From positions 186,001 to 250,000 of the forward strand of contig NZ_MVBC01000002.1 in assembly GCF_002007105.1 (NCBI RefSeq): 64,000 nt of DNA, in the 5' to 3' direction. The stretch's first letter is position 1; the number at the start of each line of letters is the position of its first letter. This DNA comes from Hymenobacter sp. CRA2. Its GTDB lineage: Bacteria > Bacteroidota > Bacteroidia > Cytophagales > Hymenobacteraceae. Made by a program: the position numbers and the translations under genes. Under the pieces are notes generated by a model. That model worked only from the letters and a program-made list of their open reading frames with translations, made no database searches and had not been told where the DNA came from. Shown piece by piece: positions 43,499-50,978 of this stretch.

Positions 43499-44671
43499 CT
43501 ACCACAAGCCGCGCTGCTGCAGCATGCGGGCCACGGCTGAGCCCGGCCGCACCACCGCCCGCAGCTCGCGGTAGGGAATGACGATGGGCACCTGCTGAAT
43601 CACGTGCGGCGCACCGAAGCTGCCGAGCAGGCAGTACGCGCCTTCGCTGTTCAGGCCGAACTCCTCCGGCAGCGAGACCAGCTGGCTTCCGTCCTCCCCT
43701 CCCGGTATGAGGCCTTCGGCGTAGGGCGAGGCGCGCAAATACCGCGTCAGCAGCCGCTGCAGAGCTTTTTCCTGGCCCGGGCGCAGCCAGTCCGCGGTGT
43801 GCACCTGCTTGCCGGTCATCAGGTCAAAGGTCTGCAGCTCCTGCTGGTTGTTGGGGTAGGCACCGCCCGTGTCCTCGCTTTCGTCGAGCTGCAGGCCGAG
43901 CAGTCCGTAGCCGTTCAGCACGACCATGACGAAGCCGTATTGGCCGAATGTACTCTCGCAGTCAAGGGCATCCAGCTCCACGGCCAGCTGATTGCGGCGC
44001 TGCTCGGGCAAGGGGCACTGCAGCGGGCGCAAAGCCGGCTGCAAGGTATCGGGGCCCAGCAGGTGCAGAAACACGCGCCCCACCTCGGGCGGGCGTGGGT
44101 GGGGTACTTCTTCTTCCGCGGCGGGCGGGCACGGGGCGCCGGTAGCCGTTTCGCGCAGCAGCTCGTAGCGCACGGCGCCGGTGTAGTCTTCGCGCAGCGC
44201 AAAGGGCAGCCGGTGCCGGCCGTCGGCGCTTTCCCAGGTGCCGTTGAGCACGGGGCCCGCGGGCTGAGCGGCCCGCCAGCGGCCCGTTGGGACTGTTTCG
44301 GCGGGGTTGTCGGGCTTGGGCCAGCCTTCGTTTAGCAACAAAGGCTGGCCGGGCTGGTATTTAGCCGGGGCGCTCAGGAGTAATTCCTGACCGCGCCGCT
44401 CGTAGTAGTAAGCGCCCGAAAGCGGCTCGGCGGAGCCAGCAGCCGGAATGGTCAGCTCAAGCACCGCCGGCAGCTTGCCCACGGTGCCCACGTAGCGGTG
44501 GTACCCGGTAAAAGCAGCCTGGGGGCTGGCGGTGGGCCGTGCCTTCGTGCGGGCGGGTACCGGTGCGGCGACGCGGCCGACCTGCTCCGGACTGGTCTGG
44601 CCCTGGCAGGCCCACCAGGCCGGAGCGGCTAGCAACAGGCTTAGCTGTTGGCCTAAGCGGCGAAATTTCAT
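43499..44671 (-). CDS. lipoprotein, paralog of the next gene
   Basis: 390 residues. MKFRRLGQQLSLLLAAPAWWAC is a lipoprotein signal (Cys 22). The mature part has an N-terminal beta domain (PQAAFTGYHRYVGTVGKLPA, EPLSGAYYYERRGQELLLSA, WESADGRHRLPFALREDY, AVRYELL) and a C-terminal part with LQLDESEDTGGAYPNN and VIPYRELRAVV. It is clearly homologous to the next gene over the whole length, sharing EDYTGAVRY and the Pro-rich GRW segments. Possibly DUF3298-like in the C-terminal half. No enzymatic motif seen. Confidence 0.72.
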   Translation of the reverse strand: MKFRRLGQQLSLLLAAPAWWACQGQTSPEQVGRVAAPVPARTKARPTASPQAAFTGYHRYVGTVGKLPAVLELTIPAAGSAEPLSGAYYYERRGQELLLSAPAKYQPGQPLLLNEGWPKPDNPAETVPTGRWRAAQPAGPVLNGTWESADGRHRLPFALREDYTGAVRYELLRETATGAPCPPAAEEEVPHPRPPEVGRVFLHLLGPDTLQPALRPLQCPLPEQRRNQLAVELDALDCESTFGQYGFVMVVLNGYGLLGLQLDESEDTGGAYPNNQQELQTFDLMTGKQVHTADWLRPGQEKALQRLLTRYLRASPYAEGLIPGGEDGSQLVSLPEEFGLNSEGAYCLLGSFGAPHVIQQVPIVIPYRELRAVVRPGSAVARMLQQRGLW

Positions 44672-44726
44672 GGAATAAGGAATCAGATGCCCGAGTCAGC
44701 GACCTTGCCCGACGGCCCGATGCTGC

Positions 44727-45908
44727 CTACTTAAAACGTGCCAGTACCGGGGCCAACGGGCCGGTTGGACGGAGCAGCGGGCGCAGGTCGGCGTAGCTGA
44801 TATTCACGGTCTGCGGGCCGATTACGTAGGGCCCTATCTCGTACTCATTCCACTGAAAGCTTATTTCGCCCGGCATGAGGCTGAAGCCGCTGCCGGGCAG
44901 CGGGACCAGGGCTTGCGGGTTTCCCTGCTCATCGGTCCAACGCTCAAACGGCTGCCCCGGCTGGCCGCCCTCGTCGCGGTAAAAATCCCCGTAGAGGTTG
45001 TCGGCGAGCAGCCGCTTGGTCAGCAGGCGGCGCAAGGGCTGCTCGTAGCCGGGCTTGAGTAAGTCAGGCAGCAGCAGCCGGCGCCCCGTGCGCAGGTCGA
45101 AGGTGAGCGGGGTAAACTCGTGCGTGGGGTGCGCGCCGCCAAACTGGTAAATCTGCTCAAACCGCGTCAGCGACAGCAGCTGGTCGGCGTTGTACGTTAC
45201 CTGGGCCTGCTGTTCGGTCTGCTCGCAGCTACTGCTCGTCTGCTCATCGGCGTAGGCCTGCAGCGTCGGGTAGGGCGCGGGCAGCAGCTGTTTCTGGATG
45301 CGCTGCAGCACCGGGTTGCGGTCGGCGTCGAGCAGGTGCACTACCTCCAGGGCGTAGCTGGCGGTGTCGCCTGCCCGGAGGCATCCCACGCTGTCGGCGG
45401 CCTTTTTGCCCTGGCTGCTGTACCACTCTATGGCGTAGCGCACGGCGCCGGTGTAGTCTTCGGTCAGCTCGAAAGGCAATTCGCGCCGCCCATCGACGCT
45501 CCGCCAGGTGCCACTCAGCCGGGGGCCGGGCGCCTGGGCGCTCTGCCAGCGACCCGTGGGCTGGCTACCCGCCGTTTCCTCCAGCAGCAGGGGCTGATCC
45601 GGCCGGGCCTTGGCCGCTTTCAGCCCCAGGGTGCCACCCCGGCGCTGGTAGTAGTAGGTGCCGGCCGTGCCCGAGTCCGTGATTAGCAGCTCCACGACCA
45701 CGGGCAGCTGCCCTACCCGCCCGGTGTAGCGGCGGTAGCCTTCAAAAGTGGCCGCCGGGGTCGTTTCCGTCGCGGCGGCCCCTGCCGAAGCGGCTGGCGG
45801 GACACTGCCCAAACTACTATCAGCGGGCTTTTCAGGCTGACAAGCGCTTAAAAGCAAGCCGACCAGCAAGCTCATACTTGCTGGTCGGCGGCAGGGTGAA
45901 AACATCAT
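44727..45908 (-). CDS. lipoprotein with DUF3298-like domain
   Basis: 393 residues. MMFSPCRRPASMSLLVGLLLSAC gives a lipid Cys at 23 with a positively charged start; the internal ATG at 45875 would leave too short a signal, so 45908 is preferred. The N-terminal half parallels its neighbour (FEGYRRYTGRVGQLPVVVEL, AGTYYYQRRGGTLGL, GTWRSVDGRRELPFELTED). The C-terminal half holds FGGAHPTHEFTPLTFDLRTG and FQWNEYEIGPYVIGPQTVNI, characteristic of DUF3298/RsiV-like domains, which in RsiV bind lysozyme. A ligand-binding role is possible but unproved. A TATACTTG box ends five bases before the ATG. Confidence 0.78.
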   Translation of the reverse strand: MMFSPCRRPASMSLLVGLLLSACQPEKPADSSLGSVPPAASAGAAATETTPAATFEGYRRYTGRVGQLPVVVELLITDSGTAGTYYYQRRGGTLGLKAAKARPDQPLLLEETAGSQPTGRWQSAQAPGPRLSGTWRSVDGRRELPFELTEDYTGAVRYAIEWYSSQGKKAADSVGCLRAGDTASYALEVVHLLDADRNPVLQRIQKQLLPAPYPTLQAYADEQTSSSCEQTEQQAQVTYNADQLLSLTRFEQIYQFGGAHPTHEFTPLTFDLRTGRRLLLPDLLKPGYEQPLRRLLTKRLLADNLYGDFYRDEGGQPGQPFERWTDEQGNPQALVPLPGSGFSLMPGEISFQWNEYEIGPYVIGPQTVNISYADLRPLLRPTGPLAPVLARFK

Positions 45909-45913
45909 AGCTG

Positions 45914-45921
45914 CAAGTATA
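45914..45921 (-). promoter_or_regulatory. -7-like box TATACTTG directly before a start codon
   Basis: One mismatch to TAnnTTTG on the minus strand, followed after CAGCT by ATG ATG. If the usual spacing applies, transcription begins at the start codon. Confidence 0.4.
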
Positions 45922-45954
45922 GCACTTGCCCCACAGGCGGCCGCCCGTGCCGGC

Positions 45955-46509
45955 TTACTTTTTCTGGGCTCCGTAGCGTCGCGCCACGGCCGTGGCCGGG
46001 CCGCCGCTGGCCGGCAGCTTCACCTCGAACAGGTAGCCAAATTCGTCGTCGGCAATGGTTTTGACGGGCCGCACGGCGCCCAGGGCCTCGATGGTTTCGA
46101 GCACGGTGTTGGAGTGGCCCACCACCAGCACGGCTTTGCCGGGCGTGGTCTGCCGGATGCGGGCGGCCAGGGCGGCCAGGCCGGGGGCATCGGTAGTGTA
46201 CGTTTCGGTGGTCAGCTTTTTAGCCTCGGCCAGCGGGGCGGCGGTGTCGCGGGTGCGCTTGGTATCGGTGGAGTACACGGCCACGATGGGCTGCTTGCCC
46301 AGCGCGTCGCGCAGGGCGAAGGCGCGCTGGTCACCCGCCGTGCTCAGGGGCTGCTCGGCGGGCTTCTGCGGATCGGCCAGCGGGCCTTTTTCGGCGTGGC
46401 GCACGAGGTACACGGTTATGGCTTTGGGCTTGGCGAAGTGGGCCGGAGCGGCAGCCGGGGCGCTCAGCACCGTGAGCAACAAGTAGAATAAGCGGGTCAG
46501 CAGCAACAT
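45955..46509 (-). CDS. exported histidine phosphatase (SixA/PGM family)
   Basis: 184 residues. An N-terminal signal or anchor (MLLLTRLFYLLLTVLSAPAA) is followed by the catalytic RHG-type start TVYLVRHAEKG (Arg 37, His 38), then VYSTDTKRTRDTAAPL and VVGHSNTVLETIEALG, whose His completes the phosphate pocket. SixA removes phosphate from histidine phosphotransfer proteins, but the signal peptide makes an extracytoplasmic phosphomonoesterase more likely. The ATG at 46509 is preferred over 46536. It sits between the DUF1028 gene and the paralogous lipoproteins, all on the minus strand. Confidence 0.85.
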   Translation of the reverse strand: MLLLTRLFYLLLTVLSAPAAAPAHFAKPKAITVYLVRHAEKGPLADPQKPAEQPLSTAGDQRAFALRDALGKQPIVAVYSTDTKRTRDTAAPLAEAKKLTTETYTTDAPGLAALAARIRQTTPGKAVLVVGHSNTVLETIEALGAVRPVKTIADDEFGYLFEVKLPASGGPATAVARRYGAQKK

Positions 46510-46570
46510 AGGCGAGACGGAAAAGGGAAAGGACACGGCCCAGAGACACAGCCGCGCGGGGTCGGGTGGC

Positions 46571-47599
46571 TTACTTCAGCTCCAGGATTTGCTTTAAATC
46601 GGCGGCCGACACGGTGAGCAGGCCCACTTTGGGCAGCCGCTCGGTGAGGGTGCGCCAGTTGGGCTCCTGGCGGAAGATGGGCTGCAGCAGCTTTTTGGCT
46701 TCGGCTACCTGCCCCTTGTTGGCCAGCGTGATGGCGTGCCAGTAGCGCATCTCGAGGTTGTTGGGGAATGCTTTTTCGGCCGTCTCGTACTCGCGCACGG
46801 CGGCGGGCATGTCGTTTTTCTCCACGGCCAGGTCGCCGGCGTTCATGTGGTCGTAGGCGCGCTGCAGCTGCAGCAGGCGGCGCAGCTCCTTGAGCGGCTC
46901 CTGGGCGTCGTCCACGCGCAGGTCCACCAGCCGGTCGTCCCAGGGGGCGGCGCTGGCCGTGCCGCGCACCACCAGCAGGGCCGCCGACTGCCGGCCGCGG
47001 ATGTCGCCACCCTGGGCCTGGGCCGCGTCGAGGGCGGCAAGCATGCGCTCGGGCAGTGGCAGCTGGCTGTTGGCTTCGAAGGCCTTGGCCATGGCGGGCC
47101 ACACCTTGTCGGAAAGCATCATGTTGGCCTGCACCGAAAATTGCTTGCCCTGCTGGTGCCCGGCCATATCCACGCACTTGTTGCCGGTGTGGGTGGCCAC
47201 GTTGCCCTTGCTGTCGACAATGGCTACCTGGCGCACGTCGCGGCCTTCGTCGGTGCTGAGCAGCTCATCGAGGGCCTGCTGGGCAGTTTTGCCGCTTTTC
47301 AGCAAAGCCAGCCCGCGCAGGCCGAAGGATTTATTGGTAAACGACTGGGTGGCAATGGCCCCTACCCCGGCCTCGGCCCAAGACACGGCCGTTCCCACCG
47401 AAAACCAGTGGCTTTGCACGGCCACGGCCAGGTCGCCGGTTTGCGGGTCGCGGGCCACGATGGAGAAGGTATGGGCCAGCGGGTCGGTGGCGCTGTACAC
47501 GTGCTGGGCGTGGGCCCGGAAGGCCGGGCTGCCTAGCAGCAGGGCCAGCAGTCCGCAGAGGCGGAACAGATAAGCGGAAACGGCCGGAAAACGGAGCAT
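46571..47599 (-). CDS. secreted DUF1028 protein with helical C-terminal repeats
   Basis: 342 residues. The signal peptide MLRFPAVSAYLFRLCGLLAL to AHAQ is followed by a complete DUF1028 domain (HTFSIVARDPQTGDLAVAVQ, SWAEAGVGAIATQSFTNKSF, DVRQVAIVDSKGNVATHTGN, FSVQANMMLSDKVWPAMAKA). DUF1028 is an Ntn-hydrolase-like fold of unknown substrate. From about residue 230 come TPR-like helices (LKELRRLLQLQRAYDHMNAG, AVREYETAEKAFPNNLEMRY, ANKGQVAEAKKLLQPIFRQE). The protein is exported. A weak TATCTTGC near 47626 on the minus strand may be its -7 box. Confidence 0.9.
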   Translation of the reverse strand: MLRFPAVSAYLFRLCGLLALLLGSPAFRAHAQHVYSATDPLAHTFSIVARDPQTGDLAVAVQSHWFSVGTAVSWAEAGVGAIATQSFTNKSFGLRGLALLKSGKTAQQALDELLSTDEGRDVRQVAIVDSKGNVATHTGNKCVDMAGHQQGKQFSVQANMMLSDKVWPAMAKAFEANSQLPLPERMLAALDAAQAQGGDIRGRQSAALLVVRGTASAAPWDDRLVDLRVDDAQEPLKELRRLLQLQRAYDHMNAGDLAVEKNDMPAAVREYETAEKAFPNNLEMRYWHAITLANKGQVAEAKKLLQPIFRQEPNWRTLTERLPKVGLLTVSAADLKQILELK

Positions 47600-47724
47600 A
47601 GTCAGGTTAATTACAGCTGGGCAGGCAAGATACGCCGCGGTTTGGTTTGCCCTCATCCGGCCTTCACCCGGCACGTCTAGATTCAGATCATCCAGTCACC
47701 ATAACCACATCATTCACAGCATAA

Positions 47725-47991
47725 AAAGCCCTTGCCCCTGCTACCCCCGCGCTGGTAGCTGCCGCCGCAGCCCAAGCCCAGACCACGCCGACCAAAACCA
47801 CTACCACCACGCAAACGGGGTCGGCGTCGACGCGCACCAAGACCATGACCACGCCCAGCGGCCAGTCGTACACCGTGGTGCACTCGAAGGCGGCGAGTCA
47901 GCACCGCAAGACGATGACGCACACCACGCCCAGCGGCACCAGGCAGACCAAAACGTCGAGCACAACTACCAAGTCGGCTTCCCGGCAATAG
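47725..47991 (+). pseudogene. Thr/Ser-rich small exported protein without a usable start
   Basis: An open frame of 88 codons after a TAA at 47722 reads KALAPATPALVAAAAAQAQT, then a Thr/Ser/Lys-rich region with two copies of a KTMT..TPSG motif (TKTMTTPSGQSYTVV; RKTMTHTTPSGTRQTK), ending KSASRQ. Composition and the AQAQ cleavage-like site are typical of small exported proteins, but no ATG, GTG or TTG lies at its beginning. ATAAAAAGCCCTTGCCCCTG looks like a damaged MKK... start, with a nearby CCCCC run where a base change would join frames. The first in-frame ATG is 47845. It may be a decayed gene or one with an unusual start. Confidence 0.4.
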
Positions 47992-48013
47992 GCTCCGCTT
48001 GGTCCGATAAAAA

Positions 48014-48048
48014 AACGCGCCCCGGTCACTGCTCGACCGGGGCGCGTT
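48014..48048 (-). terminator. terminator of surE
   Basis: Fourteen-base arms AACGCGCCCCGGTC and complement around a seven-base loop; the minus strand continues with a run of T, so it ends the surE transcript. Confidence 0.85.
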
Positions 48049-48066
48049 GGCTTTGCAGCGGGTGGC

Positions 48067-48942
48067 TTAGCCCTGCGGGTTGGCCGGGCCGTAGTCGCCG
48101 GGGCTGACGGGGCGCGGCTGGGCGGGCTCGGCCGGCACGGAGCGGCCCGGCACCTGTAGCGTCCAGTCGCTTTGCAGCTGGCGCAGGCCGGGGTGGTTGG
48201 TGAAATCGAACTGGCAGGGCACGATGCTCACGTAGTTGTGCGCCAGGGCCCATTCGTCGGTGTCTTCGGCTTCGAGGTCTTCGTTGACGAAGTTGCCGAG
48301 CACCCAGTAGTACGGGCGGTTGTAGGGGTCCTGGCGGGTATCAAACTCCTCCTGCCACTTGGCCCGGGCCTGCCGGCACACCTTGGCGCCCACGATGTCG
48401 TCGTCCGACTTCTTGGGAATGTTCACGTTCAGGGCAGTGCCGGCCGGAATGCCCTTGCTCAGGGCTTCGCGGGCAATGTGCTCAATCCACGGCTCGGCGT
48501 GGGAGAAATCGGCCTGGTGCGAGAAGTCGCAGAGCGAAAAACCGATGGCGGGCAGGCCCTCGATGGCGGCTTCCAGGGCGGCTGACATGGTGCCCGAATA
48601 AATCACGTTTACCGAGGCGTTGGAGCCGTGGTTGACGCCCGATACCACCAGATCGGGCCGACGGCCCTTCAGCACCAGGTGCTTGGCGATTTTGACGCAG
48701 TCGGCGGGCGTGCCCGAGCAGGTGTAGGCCTCCAGGCCAGGAAACAGCTGGCTGCGGTCGAGGCGCAGCGGCTCGCTGAGCGTAATGGCGTGGCCCATGC
48801 CCGATTGCGGGGCGGCCGGCGCTACCACCACCACCTCGCCGAGGCGCTGCATCACGCGCACCAGCACGGCAATGCCGGGGGCGGAAATGCTGTCGTCGTT
48901 GGAAATCAGAATTAGCGGCTGCGGGGAAGCGTCGGCACTCAC
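48067..48942 (-). CDS. surE: 5'-nucleotidase SurE
   Basis: 291 residues starting at GTG 48942. Divalent-metal motif ILISNDDSISAPG (Asn 15, Asp 16, Asp 17) near the N-terminus, then VVVVAPAAPQSGMGHAITLS, SGTPADCVKIAKH and VSGVNHGSNASVNVIYSGT, all SurE hallmarks. It hydrolyses nucleoside 5'- and 3'-monophosphates and polyphosphate and helps stationary-phase survival. A consensus TACCTTTG box lies 39 bases upstream. Cytoplasmic. Confidence 0.96.
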   Translation of the reverse strand: MSADASPQPLILISNDDSISAPGIAVLVRVMQRLGEVVVVAPAAPQSGMGHAITLSEPLRLDRSQLFPGLEAYTCSGTPADCVKIAKHLVLKGRRPDLVVSGVNHGSNASVNVIYSGTMSAALEAAIEGLPAIGFSLCDFSHQADFSHAEPWIEHIAREALSKGIPAGTALNVNIPKKSDDDIVGAKVCRQARAKWQEEFDTRQDPYNRPYYWVLGNFVNEDLEAEDTDEWALAHNYVSIVPCQFDFTNHPGLRQLQSDWTLQVPGRSVPAEPAQPRPVSPGDYGPANPQG

Positions 48943-48980
48943 GGCAAAAAATGGTCAGGTGAAACCCAAAAACTACGCGG

Positions 48981-48988
48981 CAAAGGTA
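48981..48988 (-). promoter_or_regulatory. -7 promoter box TACCTTTG (minus strand)
   Basis: Exact consensus upstream of surE, predicting a leader of about 30 bases. Confidence 0.55.
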
Positions 48989-49098
48989 GACCAGGCAGGT
49001 AAACGGAAGGTTAACGAATAAAAGGGGATTAAGGTCGGGCCGCTTGGATTCGAGCTTTGTACCGCGCTCCAGGCCCAACAAGCCGCGGGCAAGTGTCG

Positions 49099-49106
49099 TA
49101 GGTTTG
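49099..49106 (+). promoter_or_regulatory. -7 promoter box TAGGTTTG ending four bases before an ATG
   Basis: Exact TAnnTTTG, then CGCC, then ATG at 49111. Normal spacing would place the transcription start at or next to the start codon. Confidence 0.5.
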
Positions 49107-49110
49107 CGCC

Positions 49111-49755
49111 ATGCTTCGCTCCTTCGCTCTTTGCGCGGCCGCCGGTGCGGCCCTGCTGCTCAGCGCCTGCGGCCCCGACCGCCGCCCCGCCTCCGCCCCG
49201 ACCACCACGGCCCCGATGCCTGCCCCGTCGGCGCCGGCCCCAGCCGTGCCAGCACCAGCGCCGCCCGCCGCGCCGGATAGCAGCCTGCTGCTGCGCGCCG
49301 GCTACGTGGGACCGCTGCGCCTGAACATGAAGGAGACGGCCCTGCTGGAGCTGCTACCGCCCAGTTCTCTGCGCAAAACCACCCGCAGCTTGGAAGGCAT
49401 CGAGTACCCCGCCTACGAATACCGGCCGGCCGGCGCACCGGCCAGCGCTGCGCCCCTGCTGTTGGAAATGGTGACGGCCCTCGACGGCAACGGCAACCGC
49501 CTGTGGCGCGTGCAGCTTCAGGACCCGCGCTACCGCACCGCCGAGGGCATCGGGGTGGGCAGCCGCTACGGCGACGCCCGCCGCACCTACGGCGTTCAGA
49601 CCATCGAGCGGGCCGAAGGGCGGCTGGTAGCCGTATCGGAGCGCGTGGGCATGACCTGGGTGCTCGACAAAACCGGCCTGCCCACTAAAGGGCTGCTGCG
49701 CAAGGATGACATTCCCCCGGCCACGCGCATCACCGGCATTATACTTTACCAGTAA
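49111..49755 (+). CDS. lipoprotein of unknown function
   Basis: 214 residues. MLRSFALCAAAGAALLLSAC is a lipoprotein signal (Cys 20), then a 35-residue Ala/Pro linker. The folded domain has LRAGYVGPLRLNMKETALLE, GVGSRYGDARRTYGVQTIER and VSERVGMTWVLDKTGLPTKG, a pattern seen in small conserved lipoproteins of Bacteroidota; no family is assigned. It lies next to a candidate leaderless promoter and upstream of a DoxX gene. Confidence 0.7.
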   Translation: MLRSFALCAAAGAALLLSACGPDRRPASAPTTTAPMPAPSAPAPAVPAPAPPAAPDSSLLLRAGYVGPLRLNMKETALLELLPPSSLRKTTRSLEGIEYPAYEYRPAGAPASAAPLLLEMVTALDGNGNRLWRVQLQDPRYRTAEGIGVGSRYGDARRTYGVQTIERAEGRLVAVSERVGMTWVLDKTGLPTKGLLRKDDIPPATRITGIILYQ

Positions 49756-49880
49756 GGCTTGGCTTTTGGCGGTGCGAATCAGCTGACGTTTGTGTACTTT
49801 GGCGGCGAAGGCCCGCAGTCGGCAGCTGGATGTTGCCGCGGCGCGGGCCGGTCCGCCCTACCTCACCGCCTACTGCCGCT

Positions 49881-50315
49881 ATGCCCCTGCTCGAAAACCG
49901 TTACCGCTTCGCCGACTTGGGCCTGCTGCTGCTGCGCCTGGGCCTGGGCGTAATGCTCGTCGCCCACGGCTACCCCAAGCTGATGAGCGGGCCCGAGAAG
50001 TGGGCGGCGCTGGGCGGCGAGATGCGCCACTTCGGCATCACCTTCGCCCCGGTGGCGTGGGGCTTGGCCGCGGCCATAGCCGAAACCATCGGCGGGCAGC
50101 TGCTGGTGCTGGGGTTGCTGTTTCGTTGGGCCTGCGGGGCACTGCTGCTGACCATGGTGGTGGCGGCCGCTTCGCATATTGGCACCGGCGAGGGATTCAA
50201 TGCTTACTCGCACGCGGTAGAAATCGGCTTTGTGCTGCTGGGGCTGCTGTTTATCGGGCCGGGCAAGTACAGCGTAGATCAGCAGGTGTTTCCGCCGAGC
50301 CGGCGGCGGTATTAG
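49881..50315 (+). CDS. DoxX-family membrane protein
   Basis: 144 residues with four spans (about 12-28, 57-77, 80-98, 112-128). MPLLENRYRFADLGLLLLRL, GVMLVAHGYPKLMSGPEKWA, AAIAETIGGQLLVLGLLFRW and YSHAVEIGFVLLGLLFIGP are characteristic of DoxX/DoxD-related quinone-pathway membrane proteins, including the conserved HG-PKL. Members transfer electrons from substrates to quinone or have unknown roles. The ATG at 49881 fits the family start. Confidence 0.92.
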   Translation: MPLLENRYRFADLGLLLLRLGLGVMLVAHGYPKLMSGPEKWAALGGEMRHFGITFAPVAWGLAAAIAETIGGQLLVLGLLFRWACGALLLTMVVAAASHIGTGEGFNAYSHAVEIGFVLLGLLFIGPGKYSVDQQVFPPSRRRY

Positions 50316-50350
50316 TAGCCGGGCAGTCAGGGCTCTGAGGCGACCGGGCG

Positions 50351-50839
50351 TTACAACGGTTCTTGCCTGAGTTGCTGTTTGAGCATCTGGTATTGCGCTA
50401 GTGTGTAGACAATCAGCCCGTCACTGGTTTTACCGCCGCCCAAGTACACCACCACACCATAGTCAGAGCCGGCGTAGAGCCGCCAACGCGTCTTGTTCAC
50501 GCCGCGCCGCAAGGAGCCCTCCGGCAGCAGTTGCGCCGCCGGGAGCTGATTGAGCAATCCTCGAAACCATTTGGCAGTCGGGCCCGATAATTCCACGCGG
50601 TCAATCTTCCTTTCCGTTCCCAGGGCGTAGGCGTAAATGATGCCTTCGTTGCTAAGCCAGGCAATTTTGTTGCCTGTAACGTCGCCGTAAGAATAGCCGC
50701 GGCTGACCATGAATTTGTTATCAGCCATCAGGGGTTGGCCCAACAGGCTCCGCATTTCTTGCAAAGTCAAACGCTGGGCTTGCGCTTCAAGCGCAGTAAA
50801 TGTCAGCATAACCGCCGCAGCGAGTCGGGGCATGAGCAT
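50351..50839 (-). CDS. small exported protein of unknown function
   Basis: 162 residues from ATG 50839 (MLMPRLAAAVMLTFTALEAQ, signal peptide); ATG 50869 and 50833 are alternatives. The mature part has RLTLQEMRSLLGQPLMADNK, YSYGDVTGNKIAWLSNEGI, IDRVELSGPTAKWFRGLLNQ and RWRLYAGSDYGVVVYLGGGK, an alpha/beta pattern without known catalytic residues. Convergent with DoxX across only 35 bases, one of the few convergent junctions here without a hairpin. Confidence 0.68.
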   Translation of the reverse strand: MLMPRLAAAVMLTFTALEAQAQRLTLQEMRSLLGQPLMADNKFMVSRGYSYGDVTGNKIAWLSNEGIIYAYALGTERKIDRVELSGPTAKWFRGLLNQLPAAQLLPEGSLRRGVNKTRWRLYAGSDYGVVVYLGGGKTSDGLIVYTLAQYQMLKQQLRQEPL

Positions 50840-50978
50840 GGGGGTACGCAAAACCGGGTAGTTGAGCAACCGAATCTAGTGGGTTCTTGTCAAGATAAGG
50901 CACCTCGTAGCTTTCTGGTGGCGAGCCGCCGGCATTTGCCGCTTCCGTGGCATCTTGCCGGCCCGAACGCTTTTCCTC

